The translations under genes were made by a program, and so were the position numbers. Shown in pieces: positions 56,158-64,000 of a stretch of 64,000 nt of DNA; position 1 is the stretch's first letter; each line of letters starts with the position of its first letter. The stretch spans positions 2,976,001 to 3,040,000 of the forward strand of contig NZ_LT605205.1 in NCBI RefSeq assembly GCF_900095135.1, given 5' to 3'. The notes below the pieces were generated by a model. That model saw nothing but the letters and a program-made list of their open reading frames with translations. It was not told where the DNA came from and made no database searches. This DNA is from Proteiniphilum saccharofermentans. Its GTDB lineage: Bacteria > Bacteroidota > Bacteroidia > Bacteroidales > Dysgonomonadaceae.

Positions 56158-56265
56158 CTCGCAATGGCATATTCACGAAAACGTTCATGACCCTGTAACC
56201 ATTCAGCTAGAACAATAGTCTAAGCAAAAAACAGCAAATATAGAGGAAACAAGAAATAATATCAT

Positions 56266-56988
56266 ATGATTCAAATCCGGCAATTACATAAGTCCTATCG
56301 GACGGAAGCACTTTCCCTCCATGTCCTGAAAGGTATCGATCTTGAAATAGGGGCGGGAGAATATGTCTCCATCATGGGTGCTTCAGGTTCGGGGAAATCG
56401 ACTCTGCTCAATATCCTGGGTATTCTCGACACTTACGATTCGGGCGAATACTTCCTCAACGGTACACTGATAAAGAATCTCAGTGAGACACAGGCTGCGC
56501 TTTACCGCAATGAGATGATCGGTTTTGTTTTTCAGTCGTTCAACCTCATCAACTTTAAAAATGCTCTGGAGAATGTGGCTCTCCCACTCTACTACAAGAA
56601 AGTAAGCCGCAAGAAACGGAATATTATCGCGCTGGAGCATCTCGACAGGATGGGACTGAAAGATTGGGCGCACCACATGCCGAATGAACTTTCCGGGGGA
56701 CAGAAGCAACGTGTGGCTATTGCCCGTGCACTGATCTCTGATCCAAAAATTATTCTGGCTGACGAACCTACCGGCGCCCTCGACAGCAAGACTACCGTGG
56801 AAGTGATGGAAGTGCTGACTAATCTCAATCGTGAAGGGATCACCACCATTATCGTGACCCACGAACCGTCGGTTGCAGATGCTACCAACCGCATCATCCA
56901 CCTGAAGGACGGTATGATCGAATATGAAACACGCAAGGATAACGGCGTACATATCACCACCCAACTTCAAAAACCACAAATGGTATGA
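56266..56988 (+). CDS. ABC transporter ATPase (MacB/LolD type)
   Basis: A 240-residue ATPase: Walker A GASGSGKSTLLNIL, Q-loop VFQSFNLI, signature LSGGQKQRVAIARAL, Walker B IILADEPTGALD and H-loop IIVTHEP. The spacing and the lack of a lipid-loop insert fit the MacB/FtsE/LolD group. Its stop overlaps the permease start by four bases (ATGA), indicating coupled translation. Confidence 0.95.
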   Translation: MIQIRQLHKSYRTEALSLHVLKGIDLEIGAGEYVSIMGASGSGKSTLLNILGILDTYDSGEYFLNGTLIKNLSETQAALYRNEMIGFVFQSFNLINFKNALENVALPLYYKKVSRKKRNIIALEHLDRMGLKDWAHHMPNELSGGQKQRVAIARALISDPKIILADEPTGALDSKTTVEVMEVLTNLNREGITTIIVTHEPSVADATNRIIHLKDGMIEYETRKDNGVHITTQLQKPQMV

Positions 56989-58247
56989 CCGACCAGCTTC
57001 ATGAAATACTGGGAACGCTGAAGAAAAACAAGATGCGGACAACCCTCACCGGGCTCTCGGTGTCGTGGGGTATCTTCATACTGATCGTCCTGCTGGGGGC
57101 TGGCAACGGCCTCAGAAACGGGGTGATGCAAAATTTCAGCTCCAGGGCGGTCAACCGCATCAACTTATGGTCAGGCACCACCTCCATGCCCCACAAGGGA
57201 TTGAAATCGGAGCGGAACCTTCATTTCACGGAAAGTGAAGTGAATATGATCAGGAGCGAGGTGGAGGAAAGTCGGCTCATCACGGCCCGCATCAACACCT
57301 CACAGACCATCTCTTACGGCAATGAATACGGTTCTTACCAGGTGAGGGGCGTAATGCCGAACTATTTTGATATCGAGAACCTGATTATTGCCCCGGAAGA
57401 TGGGCGTTTCATCAATCAACTCGATATAAAGGAGTCGAACAAGGTAATCGTATTGGACAAGAAAGTCGCAGACCTGCTCTTCAAGGACGAGTCGCCGCTC
57501 GGCAAACAGGTAAAGGTAGGACAAATCATGTTCAAGGTGGTAGGGATCAATTCCAAGAAAGAACAGTGGGGAGGATCGAATACCTATATCCCCTTTTCCA
57601 CTGCACAGACCATTTTCAATCCCAACCGGAAATTCTACCAGATCACCTTTACCGTGGACGGACTGGTGACGAAAGAAGAAAATGACCGGTTCAACGAATC
57701 GCTCAGAACGCTGATGGGACAACGGTTGAACTTCAATCCCGAAGACCAGCAGGCACTCTGGATATATAATGCACAGTCGGACTATGTGGAGACAATGAAG
57801 ATTTTCAGCGTGATCACCTTCATAGTCGCTCTTATCGGTATCCTCACATTGATCGCAGGAATTGTGAGCGTAAGCAACATTATGCTGGTGTCGGTAAAAG
57901 AACGTACGCGGGAGATAGGGATCCGCAAAGCCATCGGCGCCACGCCGGTATCCATTTTGAAAACCATTATCCTGGAGTCAATCATTATCACCACTGTTTT
58001 CGGGTATATCGGGTTGATGATGGGTATCGGTCTCACCGAAATGGTCAACTTCTTCATGGAACAGGCTGCCGCCGCCCAGGCTGTGTCCGACGAACCGCAG
58101 ATGTCGATATTCACTAATCCTACAGTAGATGTGGGATATGCCCTGTTCGCAACGATCATACTGATCATCTCAGGGGTGATCGCCGGTTACCTGCCCGCCC
58201 GCAAAGCGGTAAAGGTGAAACCGATTGAAGCGATGAGACAGGAGTAA
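56985..58247 (+). CDS. MacB-type ABC permease, first of two
   Basis: A 420-residue permease: N-terminal helix (TTLTGLSVSWGIFILIVLLGAG), a MacB-PCD periplasmic domain (about 50-240) and three helices of the FtsX domain around the coupling motif REIGIRKAIGATPVSI. Forms a heterodimer or separate homodimers with the next permease. Overlaps the ATPase gene by four bases. Confidence 0.93.
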   Translation: MTDQLHEILGTLKKNKMRTTLTGLSVSWGIFILIVLLGAGNGLRNGVMQNFSSRAVNRINLWSGTTSMPHKGLKSERNLHFTESEVNMIRSEVEESRLITARINTSQTISYGNEYGSYQVRGVMPNYFDIENLIIAPEDGRFINQLDIKESNKVIVLDKKVADLLFKDESPLGKQVKVGQIMFKVVGINSKKEQWGGSNTYIPFSTAQTIFNPNRKFYQITFTVDGLVTKEENDRFNESLRTLMGQRLNFNPEDQQALWIYNAQSDYVETMKIFSVITFIVALIGILTLIAGIVSVSNIMLVSVKERTREIGIRKAIGATPVSILKTIILESIIITTVFGYIGLMMGIGLTEMVNFFMEQAAAAQAVSDEPQMSIFTNPTVDVGYALFATIILIISGVIAGYLPARKAVKVKPIEAMRQE

Positions 58248-58280
58248 TAATTTTTAGTTTTTCACTTTTAATTTAAAAGT

Positions 58281-59528
58281 ATGTTTGATTTAGACAGGTG
58301 GCATGAAATATGGATCACTATCACGCACAATAAATCACGGAGTGTGCTGACCGCCTTTAGCGTCTTCTGGGGAGTGCTGATGCTGGTGCTGATGGTGGGA
58401 TCAGGCAATGCGCTCGAAAAAGGTATCTTTTCACAGATCGAAGGGTTTGCCACCAACTCCTGTTTCTTTGAAGCCAACCGGACAACACTTCCTTACAAGG
58501 GTTTCCGGAAAGGAAGGAGATGGAACATTACCAACAGCGATATTCCTGTGATAAAAGAAAAGGTAAGTGAATTGCAGTACATCTCTCCCATGCTGTTCAG
58601 CGGCGGCAATGAAAAAAATGTGGTGAGGGGCGATAAAAACGGCTCCTACCGGATAAAAGGCTGTTATCCCGAATACGACCTGATAGAAAAGAGCAAAATG
58701 CTCTACGGACGGTATGTCAATGATATCGATATCGCGGAAAAGAGAAAAGTATGCGTCATCGGAGAACGTATCTATGAAGTACTCTTCCAGAAAGGAGAAG
58801 ACCCTACCGGCAAACAGGTCCGTGTGAATGGCATCTATTTCCAGGTGGTGGGAGTAGCCCGTAGCACCTCAGGCGTCAATATAGGGGGTGAAACAGCCGA
58901 AACGGTTGTCTTACCATTCTCCACCATGCAACAGGCTTTCAACCAGGGAAATATCGTTCACCTACTGGCAGCCACCGCCAAAGAGGGAGTTCCGGTAAAA
59001 AAGGTGCAGGACCAGATACTGGAGATCCTGAAACAACAGCATCAGGTCTCACCCGACGACAAAGACGCGGTATGGACCATGAACATAGAGGAACAATTCA
59101 AAATGTTCAACTACCTGGGTATCGGCATATCCGCTCTGATATGGATCGTGGGACTGGGCACGCTCTTCGCGGGTGCCATCGGCGTGAGCAATATCATGCT
59201 GGTCACCGTGCGCGAGCGCACCAAAGAGATCGGTATCCGCCGGGCACTGGGAGCCACGCCGCGGAACATCATAGGGCAGATCCTCAGTGAGAGCGTAGTG
59301 CTCACGGTATTAGCAGGACTCCTCGGTATTGTGCTGGGGGTGGGCGTGCTCCGGGGGGCCGGAATCGTACTCAGCCAGGGCGACCAGTTCTTTAAAGACC
59401 CGCAGGTCTCGTTCGGCATGGCCATCGGTTCACTCCTGATCCTTATTGTGATTGGTGCTATGGCGGGATATATACCTGCACAACGGGCTATGATGATTAA
59501 ACCCGTAGAAGCGATCAGTGAGGAGTAG
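58281..59528 (+). CDS. MacB-type ABC permease, second of two
   Basis: A 415-residue paralogue of the preceding permease with the same layout: N-terminal helix (LTAFSVFWGVLMLVLMVGSG), periplasmic domain, and a C-terminal FtsX domain with KEIGIRRALGATPRNIIGQI. Starts 33 bases after its sister. The 133-base gap downstream is filled with low-complexity AT-rich repeats. Confidence 0.93.
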   Translation: MFDLDRWHEIWITITHNKSRSVLTAFSVFWGVLMLVLMVGSGNALEKGIFSQIEGFATNSCFFEANRTTLPYKGFRKGRRWNITNSDIPVIKEKVSELQYISPMLFSGGNEKNVVRGDKNGSYRIKGCYPEYDLIEKSKMLYGRYVNDIDIAEKRKVCVIGERIYEVLFQKGEDPTGKQVRVNGIYFQVVGVARSTSGVNIGGETAETVVLPFSTMQQAFNQGNIVHLLAATAKEGVPVKKVQDQILEILKQQHQVSPDDKDAVWTMNIEEQFKMFNYLGIGISALIWIVGLGTLFAGAIGVSNIMLVTVRERTKEIGIRRALGATPRNIIGQILSESVVLTVLAGLLGIVLGVGVLRGAGIVLSQGDQFFKDPQVSFGMAIGSLLILIVIGAMAGYIPAQRAMMIKPVEAISEE

Positions 59529-59661
59529 TAAAATGTGGGAAGGTGAAAAGGAAGGAAGGTCGATTTGATTTGTTGATTTAACGATTTATGGAATTTGAAT
59601 TGGAAATCAGTGTAGCTAAATCTTGAATTTTGAATATAAAATTTGAAATATAAAAAATAGT

Positions 59662-60768
59662 ATGAAGAAAGTATTGCGAATTGTAGGATTGACCCTGTTA
59701 GGGCTCTTGGTAATATCCACCTTTGTATTTCTCTGGCAGAAATCGCGCCCGAAAATTGTAACTTACAAAATAGAGGCGGCCACCAAAGGTGATATCGAAA
59801 AACGAACTGTGGCTACAGGGAAAGTAGAACCGCGCAATGAGATCCTAATCAAACCGCAAATGTCGGGTATCATTGCCGAGGTTTACAAAGAGGCAGGCGA
59901 AACCGTAAAGGCCGGAGATATCATTGCCAGGATACAGGTAGTACCCGATATGGTGAACGAAAGCAGTGCCGAATCGCGTGTCGAAAGAGCCCGGTTGGCT
60001 GCCAACCAAAGCCGGATCAATTATGATCGGGATAAAAAACTCTTTGAAAATGAAGTGATTTCAAGGGAAGAGTTCGAGAAGGTGGAATTACAGTACAAAA
60101 ACGATCAGGAAGAACTGCGCGCCGCCAACGACAACCTGAGTCTGGTGCGCACCGGGATTACCAAAAGTTCGGCACAGACCAGTAACACGCTGGTACGTTC
60201 CACGGTAAGCGGTACTATCCTCGATGTTCCTGTCAAAGCAGGTAACTCGGTGATCCAGTCCAATAATTTCAACGACGGTACCACCGTGGCATCGGTGGCC
60301 GACCTGGGGGACATGCTTTTCGTCGGCAAGATCGACGAGACGGAAGTAGGTAAACTCTCGGTGGAAATGCCCATGGAGATCACCATCGGCGCCATCCAGG
60401 ACCTAAAAATACCCGCCTTGTTAGAGTATGTCTCACCCAAAGGCATAGAAGAGAGCGGAGCCATTCTCTTCGAAATGAAAGCCGCCCTGCAATTGCCGCA
60501 GGATTTGTTTATCCGGGCAGGCTACAGCGCTAACGCCGATATTATTTTAGATCAGCGTAAAGATGTGGTAACCATTCCTGAAAGTTCAGTGGAATTTAGT
60601 GGCGACTCGGCTTTCGTCTATATGGTGAAAAGCGAGAAACCGCAGGAATTCGATCGGAAGCATGTGAAAATCGGCTTGTCGGACGGAATCCGTATCGAAG
60701 TGACCGAAGGGCTGAAAGAGAATGACAAGATCCGTGGAACAGAGATCATTGAGGACAAGAAAAAGTAA
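59662..60768 (+). CDS. MacA/HlyD-type periplasmic adaptor
   Basis: A 368-residue adaptor: N-terminal membrane anchor (LRIVGLTLLGLLVISTFVFLW), lipoyl half ATGKVEPRNEILIKPQMSG, helical hairpin (about 100-165, SAESRVERARLAANQSRINY), second lipoyl half LVRSTVSGTILDVPVK and barrel domains. It links the ATPase/permease complex to the TolC-like channel encoded five bases downstream. Confidence 0.93.
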   Translation: MKKVLRIVGLTLLGLLVISTFVFLWQKSRPKIVTYKIEAATKGDIEKRTVATGKVEPRNEILIKPQMSGIIAEVYKEAGETVKAGDIIARIQVVPDMVNESSAESRVERARLAANQSRINYDRDKKLFENEVISREEFEKVELQYKNDQEELRAANDNLSLVRTGITKSSAQTSNTLVRSTVSGTILDVPVKAGNSVIQSNNFNDGTTVASVADLGDMLFVGKIDETEVGKLSVEMPMEITIGAIQDLKIPALLEYVSPKGIEESGAILFEMKAALQLPQDLFIRAGYSANADIILDQRKDVVTIPESSVEFSGDSAFVYMVKSEKPQEFDRKHVKIGLSDGIRIEVTEGLKENDKIRGTEIIEDKKK

Positions 60769-60773
60769 CGACC

Positions 60774-62084
60774 ATGCATATCAGAACTATTATCATCGCC
60801 CTGTTCTTCAGCGCTTCCCTATTTCCGGCAGCGGCACAGCAGAAATATACGCTGTTGGAGTGCATCGATATTGCGCTGGAGAACAACCGCAACATCAAAC
60901 AGCAGGAAATCGGCAGGCAACAGCGGGAGATCGCTTACAGCCAGGCACGTGCAGATCTGCTGCCCAACCTGAACGCTTCGGCAGGGCAGAATTTCGTATT
61001 CGGTCGCTCCATCGGCCTCGACAACGTTTATGAGAACACCAACTCATCGCAGACCAGTTTCAGTATCGGGGGTGATATCACCCTTTTCGACGGTTTGCGG
61101 ATGAAACACAACATCGACGCACGGAAGGCCGACATGCAGGCGTCGGAAGCCGATCTGGAGAAGATGCGCGACGATGTGGTAATGAGTGTTTCTACCGCCT
61201 TCCTTCAGGCATTGCTCAACCGGGAGTTGCTGCAGATCGCGGAGAACCAGATCGAGACCACCCAGGCCAACCTGCAACGGCGGAGTGAATTAGTGAAAAG
61301 CGGCAAGATGGCACAGGGAGAACTCTATGAATTAGAAGCACAGTTGGCCAAGGAAGAACTGAACCGTGTGCAGGCAGAGAGCAACCTCAAACTGGCATTG
61401 CTCGATCTCGCCCAAATCATGGAACTGGAGGAATTCAACAACTTCGATATTACAGCGCCCCCCGCTGAAACGCTGATCAACGAAGCCACCCTTTTGCAGT
61501 CGGAAGCGGTATACGAAAGTGCACTGGTGAATCGTCCGGAGATACGAGGCATGCGCTACCGGCTGGAAAGCAGTGAAAAAGAACTGTTGATGGCAAAGGC
61601 ACAATATTACCCCTCCCTCTCGTTCGGAGTGAATATGGGAACCGGCTACTACAGGATGAGCGGCAGGGATAACACCTCTTTCAGTTCGCAATTGCGCAAC
61701 AACATGAGTAATTCGCTCGGTTTCAGCCTCCGTATTCCCATCTTCAACAGGTTCCAGATCAGGAACAGTGTCCACAGTGCAGAACTCGCCATAGCCAACA
61801 CACAACTGGAAATGGACAAAACAAAAGTCGAATTGCGCAAACGGATCGAGCAGGCTTATTACAACGCCACAGGCGCCAAAAGCCGATGGGATGCCGCCCA
61901 AAAATCAATCGCAGCCAGTCGTGAAGCCTACCGTTTCGCGGAAGAAAAATATGAGAGCGGCCGTGCCAATTCCTATGAGTTGTTCCTCGCCAAGAACAAC
62001 CTTACACAGGTGTTGGGAGAAGAAGCACAGGCCAAATATGAATACGCATTCCGTTTGAAGATCCTGGAACTGTTAAAAGATTGA
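60774..62084 (+). CDS. TolC-family outer-membrane efflux channel
   Basis: A 436-residue protein with a signal peptide (IIIALFFSASLFPAAAQQ) and two OEP repeats, each with the long helices and strands of TolC (YTLLECIDIALENNRNIKQQ; YESALVNRPEIRGMRYRLES; LGFSLRIPIFNRFQIRNSVH). It forms the trimeric exit duct. It completes the tripartite system started at 56266. Confidence 0.93.
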   Translation: MHIRTIIIALFFSASLFPAAAQQKYTLLECIDIALENNRNIKQQEIGRQQREIAYSQARADLLPNLNASAGQNFVFGRSIGLDNVYENTNSSQTSFSIGGDITLFDGLRMKHNIDARKADMQASEADLEKMRDDVVMSVSTAFLQALLNRELLQIAENQIETTQANLQRRSELVKSGKMAQGELYELEAQLAKEELNRVQAESNLKLALLDLAQIMELEEFNNFDITAPPAETLINEATLLQSEAVYESALVNRPEIRGMRYRLESSEKELLMAKAQYYPSLSFGVNMGTGYYRMSGRDNTSFSSQLRNNMSNSLGFSLRIPIFNRFQIRNSVHSAELAIANTQLEMDKTKVELRKRIEQAYYNATGAKSRWDAAQKSIAASREAYRFAEEKYESGRANSYELFLAKNNLTQVLGEEAQAKYEYAFRLKILELLKD

Positions 62085-62192
62085 ACATCCGTAACCATTT
62101 CATTGATTTGATGCTCCAATGAATAAATGATGCACTCATTTGCTCAACTTATAACTCATAACTCATAATTTATAACTCAACATTCAACAGAC

Positions 62193-62909
62193 ATGAAAAT
62201 ATCAGCTACATTAATCCTTATTGCAGTGCTATTCACAGCCTGCATTTCCGTAGGAGCGCAATCGCGCCAGGCTGCGGATCAATTTGAAGTGAGCGAATTT
62301 ACGGCTATCGAGTCATCGGTAGTAGCCAACATTCATATCAAGCAATCCCCTACGGTCAGCGTGACTGCCGAGGGTAGCGAAGAACTGCTCAACATCCTTG
62401 ACGTGCGGATGGACAATGATAAACTGATCCTCACAATGGAAGACCGTTTCCTGAAAAGGCACAAAGGCCGTGCCGACAAGTTGGTTATCTCCATCTCCAC
62501 CCCTACCCTTACCAGGCTCGATTTCGACGGTGTGGGGAATATCGAGATCGATGGCGCTTTCAGTACCCCCGAACTGACTATCGATTCGGAGGGGGTAGGC
62601 AATCTCAGGGCAGACAAACTCGATGCCGGATCCATTTATATCTCTTCCGAAGGAGTGGGCAACATCTCTTTGGGTGGCAAGACCGACAAAGTGGAGATAA
62701 AGTCCCAGGGCGTAGGAAACATCAATACTACGAAACTCACTTCACGAAGTGCCGTGGTCACGTCGCAGGGAGTCGGTAACGTAAGCTGCTACGCGTCGCA
62801 ACACCTCAAAGTACGCTCAGAAGGTATAGGCAATGTCACCTATTATGGCAACCCGGCAGACAAAGAACTCAATAAAGAGAGATTAGGAAAAATAAAAGCA
62901 GGGAATTAA
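62193..62909 (+). CDS. Head GIN domain (DUF2807) exported protein
   Basis: A 238-residue protein with a signal peptide (LILIAVLFTACISVGAQ). The start FTAIESSVVANIHIKQSP is that of the DUF2807 family. A run of six repeats of about 20 residues follows, each centred on G(V/I)GN (DGVGNIEI, EGVGNLRA, EGVGNISL, QGVGNINT, QGVGNVSC, EGIGNVTY), which should fold as a parallel beta-helix. Such proteins sit in the periplasm or on the surface; function unknown. It lies 108 bases after the TolC gene and may belong to the exporter operon. Confidence 0.85.
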   Translation: MKISATLILIAVLFTACISVGAQSRQAADQFEVSEFTAIESSVVANIHIKQSPTVSVTAEGSEELLNILDVRMDNDKLILTMEDRFLKRHKGRADKLVISISTPTLTRLDFDGVGNIEIDGAFSTPELTIDSEGVGNLRADKLDAGSIYISSEGVGNISLGGKTDKVEIKSQGVGNINTTKLTSRSAVVTSQGVGNVSCYASQHLKVRSEGIGNVTYYGNPADKELNKERLGKIKAGN

Positions 62910-62962
62910 TCCCCTTGACTACTATAAATACTCTACTTCTACTTTTAATTACAAAAAATTTC

Positions 62963-63002
62963 GAGGACGGAGGCTTGCGAAAGTCTCCGTTCTCTTTTTT
63001 TA
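62963..63002 (+). terminator. Terminator after the head GIN gene
   Basis: A GC-rich hairpin GAGGACGGAGGCTT / AAGTCTCCGTTCTC with a GCGA loop is followed by a run of T. Confidence 0.75.
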
Positions 63003-63112
63003 ACATTAAATATTTACGTAAAACGTCCCTGTCTACGATTTATTCGTAAATTTGTCGCATAGGGATTTATAACTGATTAACGAAAATGCATTTATGTGTA
63101 AAATCAAAAAAA

Positions 63113-64000
63113 ATGATGAAAAACAGTACAACATTACTATTAGCGCTGATAATTTTATTGTTGCCTTCTTGTATTAATAAGTCAACACAAACAGAGAAAC
63201 ACCACAGCCATCGGAATAACATTATTAACATACATGGTCAAATACAAGAGATTCAATTCGAAGAGGCATACCTTAGTAATTTCGCCAGGATATATATAAT
63301 GGATGATTATCTAATTATCAGTGACCATAAATCTTTTGAAAACCTTATTTACATTTTTGATAAAAACAATTTTAATTGTATTGCCAATATTGCCCCAAAA
63401 GGACAAGGCCCCTATGAAATCACCAATATGGGGCATATAGGTATTGACGAAAAGAATCGTATTTTTTATGTGACCGACCACGGTAAACAGAAGATATTCA
63501 GCTATCAACTGAATAGCGTGTTGACAGACCCTTCTTATAAACCGGTTGAAAAACTTAATCTTAACGAACATCAGTTTCCGAGTAGATACATGCTGATAAA
63601 TGATTCGCTTTGTATCGGACTGATCATTGAACCTATCGGTAACTACGGATTCAATCAATCTATCGCCAAATGGAATATAAACTCGGGAGAAATCATACCT
63701 ATGAAATACACGCATCCTGAAATAGAAAGAAAACGTGTATCTTTTGCGGTATCCCAGGAAAATGGGATCTATGTGGAATGCTATCATCACCACGAACTTT
63801 TCACAATATGTGATTTGGAAGGCAATTTAAAATACAACGTCTATGGAAGAAAATGGGATAACAGGACTTCCAATGCGAAACAATATTTCGGGGATGTCAT
63901 TATTTGTAACAACAGGATATTGGCTTCCTTTTTCGACGGGATGGATAGAACTTTTTCCAATGACGATCTTCCGACGCAATTGCTTGTCTTCGATATAAAC
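63113..64000 (+). CDS. 6-bladed beta-propeller lipoprotein (TolB-like family), 3' end beyond window
   Basis: The frame opens at ATG 63113 and runs to the window end, at least 296 residues. A lipobox LLLPSCIN gives a lipoprotein. The body shows propeller blade motifs (IYIMDDYLIISDHK, IYIFDKNNFNCIANI, GKGQGPYEI-like KGQGPYEITN, HIGIDEKNRIFYVTD) typical of the Bacteroidota BF3164/TolB-like group. These often sit beside envelope signalling or radical SAM peptide loci, but the partner genes are outside the window, so no role is assigned. Confidence 0.8.
   Translation, partial: MMKNSTTLLLALIILLLPSCINKSTQTEKHHSHRNNIINIHGQIQEIQFEEAYLSNFARIYIMDDYLIISDHKSFENLIYIFDKNNFNCIANIAPKGQGPYEITNMGHIGIDEKNRIFYVTDHGKQKIFSYQLNSVLTDPSYKPVEKLNLNEHQFPSRYMLINDSLCIGLIIEPIGNYGFNQSIAKWNINSGEIIPMKYTHPEIERKRVSFAVSQENGIYVECYHHHELFTICDLEGNLKYNVYGRKWDNRTSNAKQYFGDVIICNNRILASFFDGMDRTFSNDDLPTQLLVFDIN

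Overview
The window reads as chromosomal DNA of a Bacteroidota bacterium (order Bacteroidales). The indications are a SusC/SusD pair, NigD-like, DUF2723, DUF1599 and head-GIN proteins, the folE/SPOR/tpiA/DoxX/DUF1599 gene block, and several promoters of the Bacteroidota primary sigma type (TTTG or TTG, about 19 bases, then TAnnTTTG). A [FeFe]-hydrogenase maturase (HydE) points to an anaerobic fermenter; Dysgonomonadaceae (Proteiniphilum/Petrimonas-like) is a guess that only a database comparison could settle.

Layout. 1-3.9 kb: a truncated oligopeptidase B lipoprotein, a DUF488 protein and a dicarboxylate/glutamate symporter. 3.9-11.7 kb: a damaged ABC-type efflux locus. It has an HlyD adaptor, one intact FtsX/MacB-type permease, and a second permease cut off by an IS1595-type element that also removed the start of an outer-membrane protein gene. 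A sigma-54 response regulator and its histidine kinase follow. A 42-bp dyad and a -24/-12-like promoter in front of the adaptor gene suggest this two-component system controls the exporter. 11.7-24.2 kb: housekeeping genes (ABC exporter, proA-proB-proC-hydE, sufE, M28 peptidase, K+/H+ antiporter, LD-carboxypeptidase, gyrB). 24.1-30.2 kb: a compact tRNA-Glu/rpsT/Dabb unit, rpmH with a coupled leader ORF, then PASTA protein, rluD-type synthase, ddl, acyltransferase and a NigD-like lipoprotein.

30.2-36.5 kb: a two-domain TonB-C protein, a sulfur-handling cluster (MarR regulator, a four-module CoA-disulfide-reductase/rhodanese/TusA/DsrE protein, a separate rhodanese) and typA/bipA. 36.7-42.2 kb: an XRE regulator and an orphan susC/susD pair. 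42.2-47.9 kb: folE, SPOR protein, tpiA, DoxX protein, DUF1599 protein, M23/LysM endopeptidase, ndk. 48.4-55.8 kb: a giant DUF2723 membrane protein, polysaccharide deacetylase, alpha/beta hydrolase and a DUF2089/YIP1/PH-like trio. 56.0-62.9 kb: a complete MacB-type tripartite exporter (ATPase, two permeases, adaptor, TolC) with a head-GIN protein. The window ends inside a 6-bladed propeller lipoprotein.

The least ordinary features are the putative sigma-54 switch in front of the damaged exporter, the IS-associated deletion, the four-module sulfur enzyme with its regulator, the 78-bp tandem repeat beside the gyrB promoter, and a dispersed family of short intergenic repeats. I did not find a clearly new defence or mobile system. 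All family assignments were made by reading motifs, with no database search.
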